NCBI RefSeq assembly: GCF_030718205.1
Contig: NZ_JAUZQF010000003.1
Span: 248,001-312,000 of the forward strand
Reading direction: 5' to 3'
DNA: 64,000 nt
Source: Nonomuraea turcica
GTDB lineage: Bacteria; Actinomycetota; Actinomycetes; Streptosporangiales; Streptosporangiaceae
The translations under genes were made by a program, and so were the position numbers. A model generated the notes under the pieces. It searched no databases. It was given only the letters and a program-made list of their open reading frames with translations, and had not been told where the DNA came from. Shown piece after piece: positions 40,431-50,003 of this stretch; the first letter of the stretch is position 1; every line of letters begins with the position of its first letter.

Positions 40431-41768
40431 ATGGGCTTGGACACCACCCGCTCGCCCAGCGAGCGCGCTGAGACACCGTTGACCGCCGCCATCCTGGCCG
40501 GACGGTGGATCCGCGCCGCCGCCGTGGACGACGCGCACGGGCGCATCTGGCTCGCCAACCCCGACGCCCGCGGACGCTCGGCGTTCACCGTCGCCGAGCC
40601 CGCCTCCCTCTACGCCGGCGCTGCCGGGATCGTGCTGTTCTTCCTGGAGCTGGCCGCGGCGACCGGGCACGAGGCCTACCTGGACGACGCCAGACAAGGG
40701 GCGCGGCGCCTCGCGGCCACCTGGCGTGAGCAGAGCGACTTCTCCCTCTACCACGGCCTCACCGGCACCGTCGTGGCGCTCATCGAGGCCGGCTGGGCAC
40801 TCGGCGATGACGGCCTGGAGCAGCAGGCCAGGGCCGCCGCCGAGCGGATCGTCCGCGCGGCCCGCCCGCTGGACGGCGGCCCCGGCTGGACGGGTGACCC
40901 CGCCCAGCGCGGCGACGGCGGGATCGTGCTCGGGCTGCTGCGCGCCGCGACCGCCCTGGGCGTGCCCGGCCTGGAGGAGACGGCGGTGGCGGCGGGGGAG
41001 CGCATCGCCGCCCTGGCCGTCCCCGGCCACCGCTTCGGGGACTGCCCCGGCCTGCCCATGGACGCGGTCACTCCGGGCTTTCTCGCCGGCACGGCCGGCA
41101 CCGCCTTCCTCCTGGCCCGCCTGTACGGCCTCACCGGCGACCGGCGTTTCCTGGAGGCGGCCGGCCGGGGCGCCGGCTTCGTCCGCGAGGTCAGCGTCGT
41201 GACCGGCAAATGCGCGGTCGTCCCGCACCACGTGCCGCACGGCCGTGGCCTGCACTACCTGGGGTTCTGCTCGGGCTCGGCAGGCGTGGCGCGCATGTTC
41301 TGGGAGCTCTACCGGGTGACCGGCGAGCCCGGCCACCTGGACTGGGTGGAGGGCCTGGCCGGCGGCATCATGCAGAGCGGCGTCCCGGCGCGGCGCACCG
41401 CCGGGTTCTGGAACGTGGCCTGCCAGTGCTGCGGCACCGCGGGGCTGCTGGAGTTGTTCGTCGGGTTGTGGGCGGAGACGGGGAACGACGCCTACCTGAC
41501 CTTCGCCCAGGGGCTCGCCGAGCATCTCATCGCCGCCGCCACCGACCACGACGGCCGGGGACTGCGCTGGTACCAGGCCTACCGGCGGCTGCGTCCCGGC
41601 GAGGTGAGCGCGGACACCGGCTACATGGTCGGCGCGGCCGGCATCGGCGCGGCCCTGCTGCACCTCGACGCCGCCCTTCAGCCACGGCAGGCACGCCGGA
41701 TCATCCTCCTGCCCGACAACCCGTTCCCCGCCATCCCGGTGCCGTCCGCCCGGCTACGCGACGTCTGA
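40431..41768 (+). CDS. LanC-like protein with Cys-Cys-Gly zinc motif, orphan
   Basis: 445 residues of repeated (alpha/alpha) helical hairpins with GxxG-type loops (SLYAGAAGIVLFFLELA, YHGLTGTVVALIE, GFLAGTAGTAFLLARLYG). Zinc-ligand candidates are the Cys in GFCSGSAGVA and the pair in CQCCGTAGLLE; most lanthipeptide cyclases have Cys-His-Gly there, so CCG marks a divergent class. No dehydratase, kinase/lyase partner or Cys-rich precursor peptide is next to it. It follows the XRE regulator by 72 bases in the same direction, so it may act in amine metabolism or thiol addition rather than lanthipeptide synthesis. Function unknown. Confidence 0.82.
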   Translation: MGLDTTRSPSERAETPLTAAILAGRWIRAAAVDDAHGRIWLANPDARGRSAFTVAEPASLYAGAAGIVLFFLELAAATGHEAYLDDARQGARRLAATWREQSDFSLYHGLTGTVVALIEAGWALGDDGLEQQARAAAERIVRAARPLDGGPGWTGDPAQRGDGGIVLGLLRAATALGVPGLEETAVAAGERIAALAVPGHRFGDCPGLPMDAVTPGFLAGTAGTAFLLARLYGLTGDRRFLEAAGRGAGFVREVSVVTGKCAVVPHHVPHGRGLHYLGFCSGSAGVARMFWELYRVTGEPGHLDWVEGLAGGIMQSGVPARRTAGFWNVACQCCGTAGLLELFVGLWAETGNDAYLTFAQGLAEHLIAAATDHDGRGLRWYQAYRRLRPGEVSADTGYMVGAAGIGAALLHLDAALQPRQARRIILLPDNPFPAIPVPSARLRDV

Positions 41769-41787
41769 CCAGACTGCCGGTGGAGAA

Positions 41788-43544
41788 TCACTCGTAGGCG
41801 GCTGCCTGGAGGTTGTACAAGTGGGCGTACCGGCCGGCCAGGTCGATGAGCTCGGCGTGCGTGCCGCACTCGATGATGCGCCCGCCGTCGAGCACGACGA
41901 TCAGGTCGGCCATCCGGATGGTGGCGAATCGGTGCGAGACCAGCAGGGTGATTCCGCCGGTGGCGTGCTGCCACTCCTGGGCCGCCTCCGCGTACCGCTG
42001 GTAGACCTCGTACTCGCTGGCCGCGTCCAGCGCGGCCGTCGGCTCGTCCAGCACGGCGAGGAGCGGCATGGATCGCATGAACGCCCGCGAGAGGGCGATC
42101 TTCTGCCATTGGCCGCCGGAGAGCTCGACGCCGTCGCCGAGGGCCTTGCCGAGCCGGGTCTCCGCGCCCTCCGGTAGCCGGTCGAAGACCTGGGCGGCGC
42201 CGCCCTTCTCGGCGGCCTCGGCGATCTCGTGCATCCTGGGCAGGTCGCCCACGCCGACGGCCTCGCGGGCCAGGAACGGGAAGCGGCTGAAGTCCTGGAA
42301 GGCGGACGTCACGCGTTCGCGCCAGGCGGCGGGATCCATCTCGGTGAGGGGTGTCCCGTCCACGGTGATGGTTCCGCCGGCCGGCTGGTGGAACCCGCAC
42401 AGCAGCTTGACCAGTGTCGTCTTCCCGCTGCCGTGGTCGCCGACCAGCGCCACCGTGGCCCCGGCCGGGAGACGCAGGTCGATGCCGTGCAGCACGGGCG
42501 GCCCGCCGTAGGAGAAATCCACGCCGGACAGGGTGATGCCGTCGCGGAGCCGGTCGGGCGGGGAGAGCGTGCCGCTGGAGCTCGCCCCGTACAGGTCGCG
42601 GAGCCACAGGTAGTGGCCGACCATGGTGAGGCCGCGGCCGGAGAGGGTGAGCGCATGGGTGAGCAGGTCGAGCTGGCCCCTGATCTGGCCGCCGAGCGTG
42701 GCCACCAGCAGCAGCGCGCCCGGACTGACCGCGCCGGAGAGCGCCAGCTGGACGGTGAGGAACAGCGCCCCGAGGAAGGCCGCCACGAACAGGAGCGAGC
42801 CGATCAGGGTGAGGCCGCCGACGGCGAGCGTGGCCCGCCAGAGGATTGCGGTCCGCTCCTCGCGCAGGCGGCGGGCGATCGCGGCGGCGTGGGCGCCGGA
42901 GGTGCCGAGCCGGAGCTCCTTGGCCGAGTTCGCCTCGGTGATCACGGTGAAGAGGTGCTGTTCGGCGCGGTTGCGCTCGGCGGTCTTCGCCCTGGCCGCC
43001 TCGGTCCTGCGCGAGGTGGTGCGGGTGAGCAGGATCGACGGCACCGCGAACAGCGGCAGCACGAGCAGCACGGGATGGACCCTGGCCAGCAGGATCGGGT
43101 GATGACCAGCCAGAGCCCACTCTGCACCACGCTCAGGCCGGCCAGCCCGGTGGTGACGGTTCGTGGGCCGAGCCCGCGGATCTGCTCGATCCGGCGGAGC
43201 GACTCGGTGTCCTCCAGGTGCGCGGTGGTGGGCAGGGTCGCGCACCATCGGGTGATCCTCTGGCCCAGTACGGTGCCGACCTCGCTGCCCACCAGGCCGG
43301 CCTGCACCTGCATGACGCGAGTGCCGGCCAGGGCGAAGGCCCCCGCCGTCGCCGCGCAGATCGCCCCGCCGATGAGCAGCGGCCGGGACCCGGCGAGCAC
43401 GCCGTCCACGATCCCTTGCAAGCCGAGGGCGGTCAGCGCGGGGGTGACCGCGCCCAGCGGCGTCAGGACGAGCAGCAGCCAGGTGCGTCCCGGCGCATGA
43501 CGCAGGCATTCGCCCAGCAGGGTGCGGATCTCGGCGAACCTCAT
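41788..43544 (-). pseudogene. ABC exporter half (membrane plus ATPase), frameshifted
   Basis: The ATG at 43544 overlaps the stop of the partner exporter gene. The first about 148 residues (MRFAEIRTLLGECLRHAPGR through SVVQSGLWLVI) are in one frame. From about 43100 the protein continues in another frame (ILLARVHPVLLVLPLFAVPS) to the end, with intact ATPase motifs: GDHGSGKTT, VELSGGQWQKIALSR, LLAVLDEPTAALD and LLVSHRF. One missing base or two extra bases near 43100-43106 explains it. The restored product would be about 585 residues. It is either a recent inactivation or a sequence error, since the rest has no other lesion. Confidence 0.8.
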
Positions 43545-45283
43545 GCGCTCTCCTTGAACTGCCGGGCCTGGAGGTGGAACATGCGCGCGTACTCCCCGCC
43601 GGCGGCGAGCAGCTCTTCGTGGGTTCCGTCCTCGGTGATGCGCCCGCCGGACAGGACGACGATCCGGTCCGCCTTCCGCACGGTGGAGAACCGGTGTGAG
43701 ATCAGGACGAGAGTCGCCGCCCCCCGCACCTCGCGGATGCGGTCGAAGGCTTCCAGTTCGGCCTCGATGTCCAGGTTGGCGGTCGGCTCATCCAGCACCA
43801 GGAGCCGCGCCCCGCAGGCGGCCGCCAGCGCCGCCCGGGCCAGCGCTATCTTCTGCCACTGGCCGCCGGACAGGTCGCCACCGTCGGCGTATTTGGGCGA
43901 GAGCACCGTCTCCCAGCCCTTGGCCAGCTTCTCGATCATTTCGGTCGCGTCCACTGCGCGGGCGGCCGCCTCGACCTGCTCCGGCGTGGCATCCGGCGCG
44001 GCGATCCTGATGTTCTCGTACGCGCTCAGCTCGTACCGGTTGAAGTCCTGATAGACCGCGTACGCCGCGGGCTCGGTGTCCACTGAGCCGCTCCGCGGGC
44101 GGTACTGGCCGGTGAGGAGCTTGGCGAGGGTCGTCTTCCCCGCCCCGTTCACGCCCACGACCGCGATCACCTCGCCGGGCCGGAGGGTCAGCGTCACGCC
44201 CTCCAGTACGCGGACCTCCCCGTACCCGAAGTCCACGTCCCGAAGAGTGATCTCTCCGGCCCCGTCCGGTCTGGGCGGCGGCTCCAGGTCAGGGGCCAGC
44301 GCGCGGATCCGGGTGACCGCGTCCACGGCGGGCGCCGCGACCTCGTCCATATCGTCGCCCTGGCTCGACATGGAGATGACGAACATCGCCGACACGGCGC
44401 CGATCGTCGCGGCGATCCGGCCGACCGACACCTCACCGGAGGTGGCCACCGCCACGTACACCACCGACGCGGTCGCCGCCCACCCGAGGAAGACCGACAT
44501 CTCGCGCCGGAGCAGGGCCACCCGCGCATCGATGACCCGCTGCGCGGCGTCGGCGATGTTCTCCTGCGCGCGTTTCTCCAGCCAATCGGTCAGCCCGAAG
44601 ATCCGGACCTCTTTGGCGTCCCGGTTGTCGGTCATCATCGCCTCCCACGCGCGTCCGCGCAGCGCGGCCGGCATGGTGCCCGACACCACTCGGAAGAACT
44701 CCCGCCACATGACGGACCGGTAACGGCCCAGAAGAAGTGCCACCGCGGCCGTCGCCGGACCCCACCACCACACGACCTGGGAGAGCACCAGCATCGCCGT
44801 CACCAGCCCGGCCATGGTCAGCCCGGCTCGGAAGCGGCCCACCGCCGCCGCTCCGATGCCCTCGTCGGTCCAGGTCAGCAGGGGCGAACGCATGGTCGTC
44901 AGCTCATCCTGGACGGCGACGTCCTCCACCCGATCCAGGGTCGGCAGCGCCAGCACCCGGGAGGTCAGCTCCTCGCGGACCGCGGCGTCGATCCGCCGCC
45001 CCACCCGGTCGGCCAGCGGCAGGCTCATCGAGCGGAGCACGTTGCCGGTGACCAGCAGCGCGCCGAGCAGCGCCAGCATCGTCCCCATGCCGCTCCCGGC
45101 GGCATCCTGCCGACGTGCGCCCTCCGCCAGACGGCCCACCAACTCACCGGTCACCAGGGCCACCGCGGTGGGCTCCACCAAGAGGAACAGTTCGAGGAGG
45201 GCAACGGCCGCCAGCCACGGCCAGCCGGCCAGCACGAGGAAACTCAGGAGCCGGCGCTTGGGGGAGGAAGGCACAAGCCGCAC
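43541..45283 (-). CDS. ABC exporter half (membrane plus ATPase)
   Basis: 580 residues: six-helix membrane domain (1-320) then ATPase with Walker [13 protein letters not shown], signature GDLSGGQWQKIALAR, Walker B LLVLDEPTANLD and switch LISHRFSTV. The SGGQWQK signature is common in peptide or natural-product exporters. It pairs with the next gene, which starts within its stop, to make a heterodimer. It faces away from the upstream glycosyltransferase-like gene and converges on the LanC-like gene. The cargo is unknown. Confidence 0.9.
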   Translation of the reverse strand: MRLVPSSPKRRLLSFLVLAGWPWLAAVALLELFLLVEPTAVALVTGELVGRLAEGARRQDAAGSGMGTMLALLGALLVTGNVLRSMSLPLADRVGRRIDAAVREELTSRVLALPTLDRVEDVAVQDELTTMRSPLLTWTDEGIGAAAVGRFRAGLTMAGLVTAMLVLSQVVWWWGPATAAVALLLGRYRSVMWREFFRVVSGTMPAALRGRAWEAMMTDNRDAKEVRIFGLTDWLEKRAQENIADAAQRVIDARVALLRREMSVFLGWAATASVVYVAVATSGEVSVGRIAATIGAVSAMFVISMSSQGDDMDEVAAPAVDAVTRIRALAPDLEPPPRPDGAGEITLRDVDFGYGEVRVLEGVTLTLRPGEVIAVVGVNGAGKTTLAKLLTGQYRPRSGSVDTEPAAYAVYQDFNRYELSAYENIRIAAPDATPEQVEAAARAVDATEMIEKLAKGWETVLSPKYADGGDLSGGQWQKIALARAALAAACGARLLVLDEPTANLDIEAELEAFDRIREVRGAATLVLISHRFSTVRKADRIVVLSGGRITEDGTHEELLAAGGEYARMFHLQARQFKESA

Positions 45284-45574
45284 CCTATCGACGATCTACG
45301 TACTCCTGCCCGGACCTGCGAGATCGGGAATTGGGCATTACCAGCTTCGATCTTGAGTTCGAGATGAGCTGAATGCAAAGATCATCTCGCCTTTTCTTCA
45401 CGCCGACCGAGGTGAACTTTGAACGCTCCAAAACGATTACGATCTGCTCTATCTCGATTACGTAGCGCAATGGCGACGCTGCCGGCGCCAAACGCCTATG
45501 GCCCGGGCATCGACGTCATCAGCACCACGACGCCGACGGGATTCCGGCCACGCTCCGGCCGTAGGAGCCGCCTC
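45284..45574. other. Divergent intergenic region, no gene recognised
   Basis: 291 bases between the exporter pair and the membrane protein at 45575, with lower GC than its surroundings. In-frame upstream starts at 45419 (TTG) and 45470 (ATG) for the membrane protein exist but lack ribosome sites. I see no RNA gene or clear operator. Confidence 0.5.
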
Positions 45575-46942
45575 ATGACGGCACCAGCCGTTGATGTCGT
45601 GCTGCCCGTAAAGCGGCACCGGGTGTTCATCGTCGTGCTGATGCTCGCACTGGCCTTGCGAGGGCTGGCGATGCTCGGCTACCAGCCGGCACTGTGGTTC
45701 TGGGCCGACTCCTTCGCCTACCTGACGTCGGCCGCCCAGCCCGTGCCGGGGGAGTTCCGGCCGCTGGGATATTCGCTGTTCCTCGCCGTCCTGGCGCCCG
45801 GCCCTGGCCTCGAGCTGGTGACCGCGGTGCAGCACCTGCTGGGGTTGGCGCTGGCCGTCGCGGTGTACGCGCTCCTGCGGCGACAGGGCTTGCCCGGATG
45901 GGGCGCGACCCTTGTGGCGGCACCTCTGCTGTACGACGAGTTCCTGATCCTGCTGGAACACATGATCATGGCGGACGCGCTCTTCGTCGTGTTGATCACC
46001 TGCGGGATCCTGGCGCTGCTGCGGCGGCGGATCACCCCGGCGGCCGCGGCGGCCGGCGGGACCCTGCTGGCGCTGGCGACCCTCACCAGGACGATCGGCC
46101 TGGTGGCGTTCCTCCTGGCGGCCGGCCACCTGCTCCTTCGCCGCTGCGGGTGGAGGGTGTGGCGCAATTTCGCCCTGGCGGGCGCGGTGCCGCTGCTGGC
46201 GTACGCGACCTGGATGGCCGCCACGAGCGGCACCTTCGGACTGACCAGGGCCGACGGCCTGTTCCTGTGGGGGCGGACCGCGACGTTCGCCGACTGCGCC
46301 GTGATCCGCCCGGAGCCCGAGCTCGCCCCACTGTGCCCCCGTACGCCCGTGGCCTCCAGACCGGCACCGCCGTTCTGGTTGTGGGCCCCGTGGTCACCGA
46401 TCCATGCGGTGCGCGGCGAAGAACGCAACGCGCTCGCCGGCCGGTTCGCCTGGGCGGCCATCCGGGCGCAGCCGGTCGACTACCTGACCGCCTCCGGGTA
46501 TGACCTGCGGTGGCTGCTGCGCTGGGAACGCACCACGGACCCGGACGCGGCCACCAAGCGAAATCCCTACTGGTTCCCCCTCGAGGAGCGGCCCCTGCAG
46601 AAGTCGGTCCGGGCCGTCGCGGAGGCGTACGAGGGCGGCCCGGCCGCCACCAGGATCATCGAGCCGTACGCGGGCTGGCTGCGCGCCTACCAGCGCTTCG
46701 GTTACCTGCCGTTCCCCTTGCTCATGGTGGTGCTCGCCGCCGCCCTGGTCCTCGCGGGGGCGCGGCGACGCGTGGACGCGCTCCTGCCTGGCCTGGCCGC
46801 CGCGGCTTTGATGCTGGCACCCTCGTTCCTGGCCGGCTACGACATCCGGTATGTGGCACCGGCCATCCCCCTGACCTGCCTGGCCCTCGGGCTGGCAGCC
46901 GCCCGCCGAGACGGTCGGCAGGAAAACGGTTGGGCAGGATGA
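45575..46942 (+). CDS. Polytopic membrane protein, GT-C glycosyltransferase-like
   Basis: 455 residues with about ten hydrophobic helices. Early after the first helix comes WFWADSFAYLTSA, an acidic loop in the place where GT-C (ArnT/PMT-like) enzymes have their catalytic Asp; FRPLGYSLFLAVL and a long outer loop with YWFPLEERPLQK follow. The start at 45575 is chosen for its TAGGAG site. Such enzymes move sugars from polyprenyl phosphates to lipids or proteins outside the membrane. No neighbour indicates the acceptor, and family assignment is tentative. Confidence 0.65.
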   Translation: MTAPAVDVVLPVKRHRVFIVVLMLALALRGLAMLGYQPALWFWADSFAYLTSAAQPVPGEFRPLGYSLFLAVLAPGPGLELVTAVQHLLGLALAVAVYALLRRQGLPGWGATLVAAPLLYDEFLILLEHMIMADALFVVLITCGILALLRRRITPAAAAAGGTLLALATLTRTIGLVAFLLAAGHLLLRRCGWRVWRNFALAGAVPLLAYATWMAATSGTFGLTRADGLFLWGRTATFADCAVIRPEPELAPLCPRTPVASRPAPPFWLWAPWSPIHAVRGEERNALAGRFAWAAIRAQPVDYLTASGYDLRWLLRWERTTDPDAATKRNPYWFPLEERPLQKSVRAVAEAYEGGPAATRIIEPYAGWLRAYQRFGYLPFPLLMVVLAAALVLAGARRRVDALLPGLAAAALMLAPSFLAGYDIRYVAPAIPLTCLALGLAAARRDGRQENGWAG

Positions 46943-46997
46943 TGTTCGGGCTGATAGCGTGCGGGGGACCGTGACAGGGCGCAAGGAGGTGAGACCC

Positions 46998-47057
46998 ATG
47001 ACCGCTGTATCGATGTGGGTGCTCCCCCTCGTCATCACGGTTGGGCGATTGACATAG
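46998..47057 (+). CDS. Possible 19-residue hydrophobic peptide (small ORF)
   Basis: MTAVSMWVLPLVITVGRLT, read from an ATG preceded by a very strong AAGGAGGT ribosome site (6982-type spacing of 8 bases). It ends 49 bases before the GNAT gene. The centre is hydrophobic. It could be a small membrane peptide or an upstream leader ORF for the GNAT-infA genes. Only the ribosome site and codon frame support it. Confidence 0.4.
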   Translation: MTAVSMWVLPLVITVGRLT

Positions 47058-47105
47058 GTGTCGCCGGGAGCGCCTCGACCAGGCCATCCCGAAAGGCAAC
47101 AACCT

Positions 47106-47909
47106 ATGAATCATCATTCTGCACATGTCGCTCCGGGCATGGGTGAGCATGCCGTAGTGATCAAGCGGGTCGCGGAGAGGCAATGGCACGCTGTGGAGGA
47201 CGACCGCGTGGTCGGCCGCGGCGACGCTTCGCGCAGGCCCGACGGACGGATCTTCCTCAGCATCGACGCGTGGCACGACGCGGTCTTCGACCAACTGGCC
47301 GAAGCCTTGCTGGCGGACTTGCCTAGGCCGCTGTACACGGTGGTCGACGAGGCCGACCTCGACGTGACGTGCAACTGGGAGCGAGCCGGCTTCGCGACCC
47401 GACGCCGCGAGTGGGAGTACGTCGTGCCCACCGACCCGCGGGTCACGGGACTCGGCTCAGTGCTCCCGCCGTCGGGCGTGACGATAGTGGCCGTCGGCGA
47501 GGCGGAGGAGGGCCCTCTACGCCGGCTGGACCGCGCGATTCGCGACGAAGTCGAGGCCACCGTCGGGTGGCAGGAGATGCCGGCCGAGGTGTTGCCCCGC
47601 CTGGACGGGGCTACCCTGCGGGACCCGTCGAAGTACGCGGTGGCGGCACAGTCCGATGAATACGTGGGACTGCTCCGGGTGGCGCCGGTGCTCCGGCAGC
47701 CACGCATCGGGCTGATAGCAGTCCGGTCCGGCCAGCACCGCCGCGGCATCGCTCGGGCGCTGCTCGCCCACGTGCTGGGTTCGCTGCACCGCAGCGGGAT
47801 CGAAACGGCATCGGCCGAGGCGAACGAATCCAACGGCGCGGCCATGGCACTGTTCGAGGGCGTCGGCGCCCGGCGTGCGAGCAGCAACCTGGAGTTGGTG
47901 CTCCGCTGA
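47106..47909 (+). CDS. GNAT-family N-acetyltransferase
   Basis: 267 residues. The C-terminal 140 residues have the acetyl-CoA site [21 protein letters not shown] (beta4 and P-loop) and the [17 protein letters not shown] ending of the GNAT fold; the N-terminal half is a second, degenerate domain. Start ATG 47106 has AAAGG 11 bases upstream; ATG 47139 is an alternative. Stands 61 bases before infA in the same direction. Substrate unknown. Confidence 0.82.
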   Translation: MNHHSAHVAPGMGEHAVVIKRVAERQWHAVEDDRVVGRGDASRRPDGRIFLSIDAWHDAVFDQLAEALLADLPRPLYTVVDEADLDVTCNWERAGFATRRREWEYVVPTDPRVTGLGSVLPPSGVTIVAVGEAEEGPLRRLDRAIRDEVEATVGWQEMPAEVLPRLDGATLRDPSKYAVAAQSDEYVGLLRVAPVLRQPRIGLIAVRSGQHRRGIARALLAHVLGSLHRSGIETASAEANESNGAAMALFEGVGARRASSNLELVLR

Positions 47910-47970
47910 CACCCCACCAGATTCGTTTCCGCACCGGCCTCACAGTCACCGACCGGAGAAGCACGAGAAT

Positions 47971-48195
47971 ATGGCAAGAAAAGCAGACGGCATCGAAGTC
48001 GAAGGCACCGTCATCGAGTGCCTGCGCAACGCCACCTTCAAGGTGGAGCTCGAGAACGGGCACAAGGTGTTAGCGCACATCAGCGGGAAGATACGGAAGA
48101 ACTACATCAAGATCTTGCCGTATGACCGGGTGCTCGTGGAGCTCAGCCCGTACGACCTCACCCGCGGCCGGATCCTCTACCGGTACAGGACGTAG
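47971..48195 (+). CDS. infA: Translation initiation factor IF-1, stand-alone paralogue
   Basis: 74 residues with the OB fold of IF-1: [60 protein letters not shown]. It binds the 30S A site during initiation. It differs from the usual actinobacterial IF-1 at several surface positions (CLRN, KNYIK) and is not next to rpmJ/rpsM, so it is a second copy. Codon 34 is TTA (48070-48072), rare in high-GC actinomycetes and in Streptomyces dependent on the bldA tRNA. A strong terminator follows. Confidence 0.95.
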   Translation: MARKADGIEVEGTVIECLRNATFKVELENGHKVLAHISGKIRKNYIKILPYDRVLVELSPYDLTRGRILYRYRT

Positions 48196-48245
48196 CAGCG
48201 GGCGGGACCCGCCGGAACAAGAGGAAAGAAGCTCTCCGCTGACGC

Positions 48246-48295
48246 GACAGCGGTATCGACCATCCGGCTTCGAGCCGGTCGCCGATACCGCTGTC
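48246..48295. terminator. Bidirectional terminator between infA and the M14 peptidase
   Basis: A perfect 13-bp stem GACAGCGGTATCG / CGATACCGCTGTC (48246-48258 and 48283-48295) with a second stem CCGGCT-TCG-AGCCGG inside its loop. It lies between convergent genes and has no U tract, as usual for actinobacteria. Confidence 0.85.
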
Positions 48296-48317
48296 ACCAC
48301 GCGATCGACCAAGGGGA

Positions 48318-49601
48318 TCAGTCGGCGGTGGTGTCCCAGCCGTAGTCGGGCAGGTCGAAGAAGTCGTCACCGTCCAGAGTGTCGACGCTGCCCGTGGCCA
48401 GTCCGTTCATCAGTGATTCGATCCCGGTTCGCACCGAGTCGACGAGCATGCCTTTGTGGTTCTGGCCCAGATCGTCCTGCTGGCCGCGCACTTCGAACAG
48501 GACGGTGCCGGTGCCGTTCAGCGCGAACGCCGACCGGCCCTGCCCCGCGTACTCGCGTGCGTCCGGGTGGAAGTAGCGGCCGACGGCGGTGAGCGGCGAC
48601 TGCGCACCGTACTTTTCGATCAGCCCGTTGTAGACCGAAAGCGCGTAACGGCGGGATTTGTCCTGATCCAGTGCCGGCCATTCCGCCTTGTAAGCGGCGC
48701 CGTCCTGTACGCCGAGGGGTGGGTAGTCCAGTGAGAAGGTGATGAGGTCGCCGTCTTGGGGTCCGCCGGTGAGGCGATCGCACGGTCCCATGTGGTGCAG
48801 GTCGATGTAGGCGTCCACGGCGCCCTTCTCCTGGCGGAGGCCGACGTACACATCGCGGATCGCGCGCGACTCCGGAGCCAGGAAGAATCCCGCGTCGGTG
48901 TCCTTGCCAGGCAGATCCGCGGCCCGCGGCACGTAGTCGAGATCGGGGTTGAAGTCCCGGTTGAGGTCGTAGCCCGGGAGATCGATCCCGTCACCGCGCA
49001 GGCTGTGGTACCAGGCCGCGGGGGCGCCTTGCAGCTGCGGGAACACGGCTACGGTGTCGGCCCACGACAGCACGTTGATGCGCCGGTTGAGCTCGCCGCC
49101 GTCGGGGTTGACCATCGGCATCGCGACCAGCGTGATGTCCTCGAGCAGCTGCCTCGTCCGGGCGTCGCCGCCACTGCCGAGGTCCTTGAGGATCGCCAGC
49201 AGTGCCTCGGTCCCGGTGCGTTCGTTTCCGTGGATCGCCGACGTCACCAACAGGACCCGGTCACCGGTCCCGACGCGGGCCGCCCACAGCGCCCGGCCTT
49301 GTGAGGAGCGACCCACGACCTCCACGTCGACGCGTCCGTCGCTGGTTCGCTCGATCTGCGCCAGCGCGTCGCCGACCTGCTCATGGTTGGACCAGCCAGA
49401 CCAGGAGGGATTCTCCTGGATCTTGCAGTTTCCCGGGCCTTCCGGGGATAGTGCGCTCGCGGGCGGGATAGTGACGATTGAGGCGGTCAAAACCACCGCG
49501 ATAGTGGCGGCCAGCCTGCTCATCCGGGCCCTGAAGAATCTCGGTGACAGGCTTCTCGCGTTCCCCTTGGCTTTTCCTGGTAACCGTGTGCGCAGATGCA
49601 C
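48318..49601 (-). CDS. Secreted M14 zinc carboxypeptidase
   Basis: 427 residues from the GTG at 49601 (GAGGAG 5 bases upstream). A long signal peptide ends near PPASALS. Zinc and catalytic residues: HGNERTGTE (His and Glu ligands), NPDGGELNRR, the second His in DLHHMGP, and the general-base Glu in VLFEVRGQQ. Secreted peptidases of this type trim C-terminal residues from peptides or wall fragments. Divergent from a second M14 gene 402 bases away. An in-frame ATG at 49523 would give a shorter signal. Confidence 0.9.
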   Translation of the reverse strand: MHLRTRLPGKAKGNARSLSPRFFRARMSRLAATIAVVLTASIVTIPPASALSPEGPGNCKIQENPSWSGWSNHEQVGDALAQIERTSDGRVDVEVVGRSSQGRALWAARVGTGDRVLLVTSAIHGNERTGTEALLAILKDLGSGGDARTRQLLEDITLVAMPMVNPDGGELNRRINVLSWADTVAVFPQLQGAPAAWYHSLRGDGIDLPGYDLNRDFNPDLDYVPRAADLPGKDTDAGFFLAPESRAIRDVYVGLRQEKGAVDAYIDLHHMGPCDRLTGGPQDGDLITFSLDYPPLGVQDGAAYKAEWPALDQDKSRRYALSVYNGLIEKYGAQSPLTAVGRYFHPDAREYAGQGRSAFALNGTGTVLFEVRGQQDDLGQNHKGMLVDSVRTGIESLMNGLATGSVDTLDGDDFFDLPDYGWDTTAD

Positions 49602-50003
49602 TACTGCTCCTCGCATAATTCAGCCAGGCCCGCCGAGGGATTCCGGCGTCCCTGGCGGACAAGTCACCAGTGACGTTTCCACGGTGTCCGGCCCCAGAAC
49701 AAGACTGGAATGCTGATAGTTTCCTGGGTGTTTGGCGGTCCTGGGCACGTCGAGATGGGCCGGGAGGCCCAGAGCCAGCCCCGGAATATGACTGTATGGC
49801 CCTGCCCGGACACCGAGCGTGACACTTGTCATGCTCGTTTGTGTTTGTTACAAGAGTCATGGCGACCGGCGCCCTTCGTTCACTAATCCCTTCCCCCGCC
49901 CCTTCGCCAGGGCGATTTCTCACTTCGTGACTTCGAGTGGTGGTGAAGTGCGCCCTGAAACCGAGTTCGCCGCGGCAGACGTACACCGGAAAAGGAGACT
50001 TCT
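49602..50003. other. 402-bp divergent region between two M14 peptidase genes
   Basis: No open frame with a ribosome site. Two short palindromes are visible, TGACA-CT-TGTCA (49820-49831) and TTGT-T-ACAA (49845-49853), in a less GC-rich block near 49815-49860; they may be regulator sites for one or both peptidases. Confidence 0.5.

Noticed and set aside
40431..45283. Complete lanthipeptide gene cluster
   Set aside because: Only a LanC-like protein and two exporters are present; no precursor peptide, dehydratase or kinase-lyase gene could be found.
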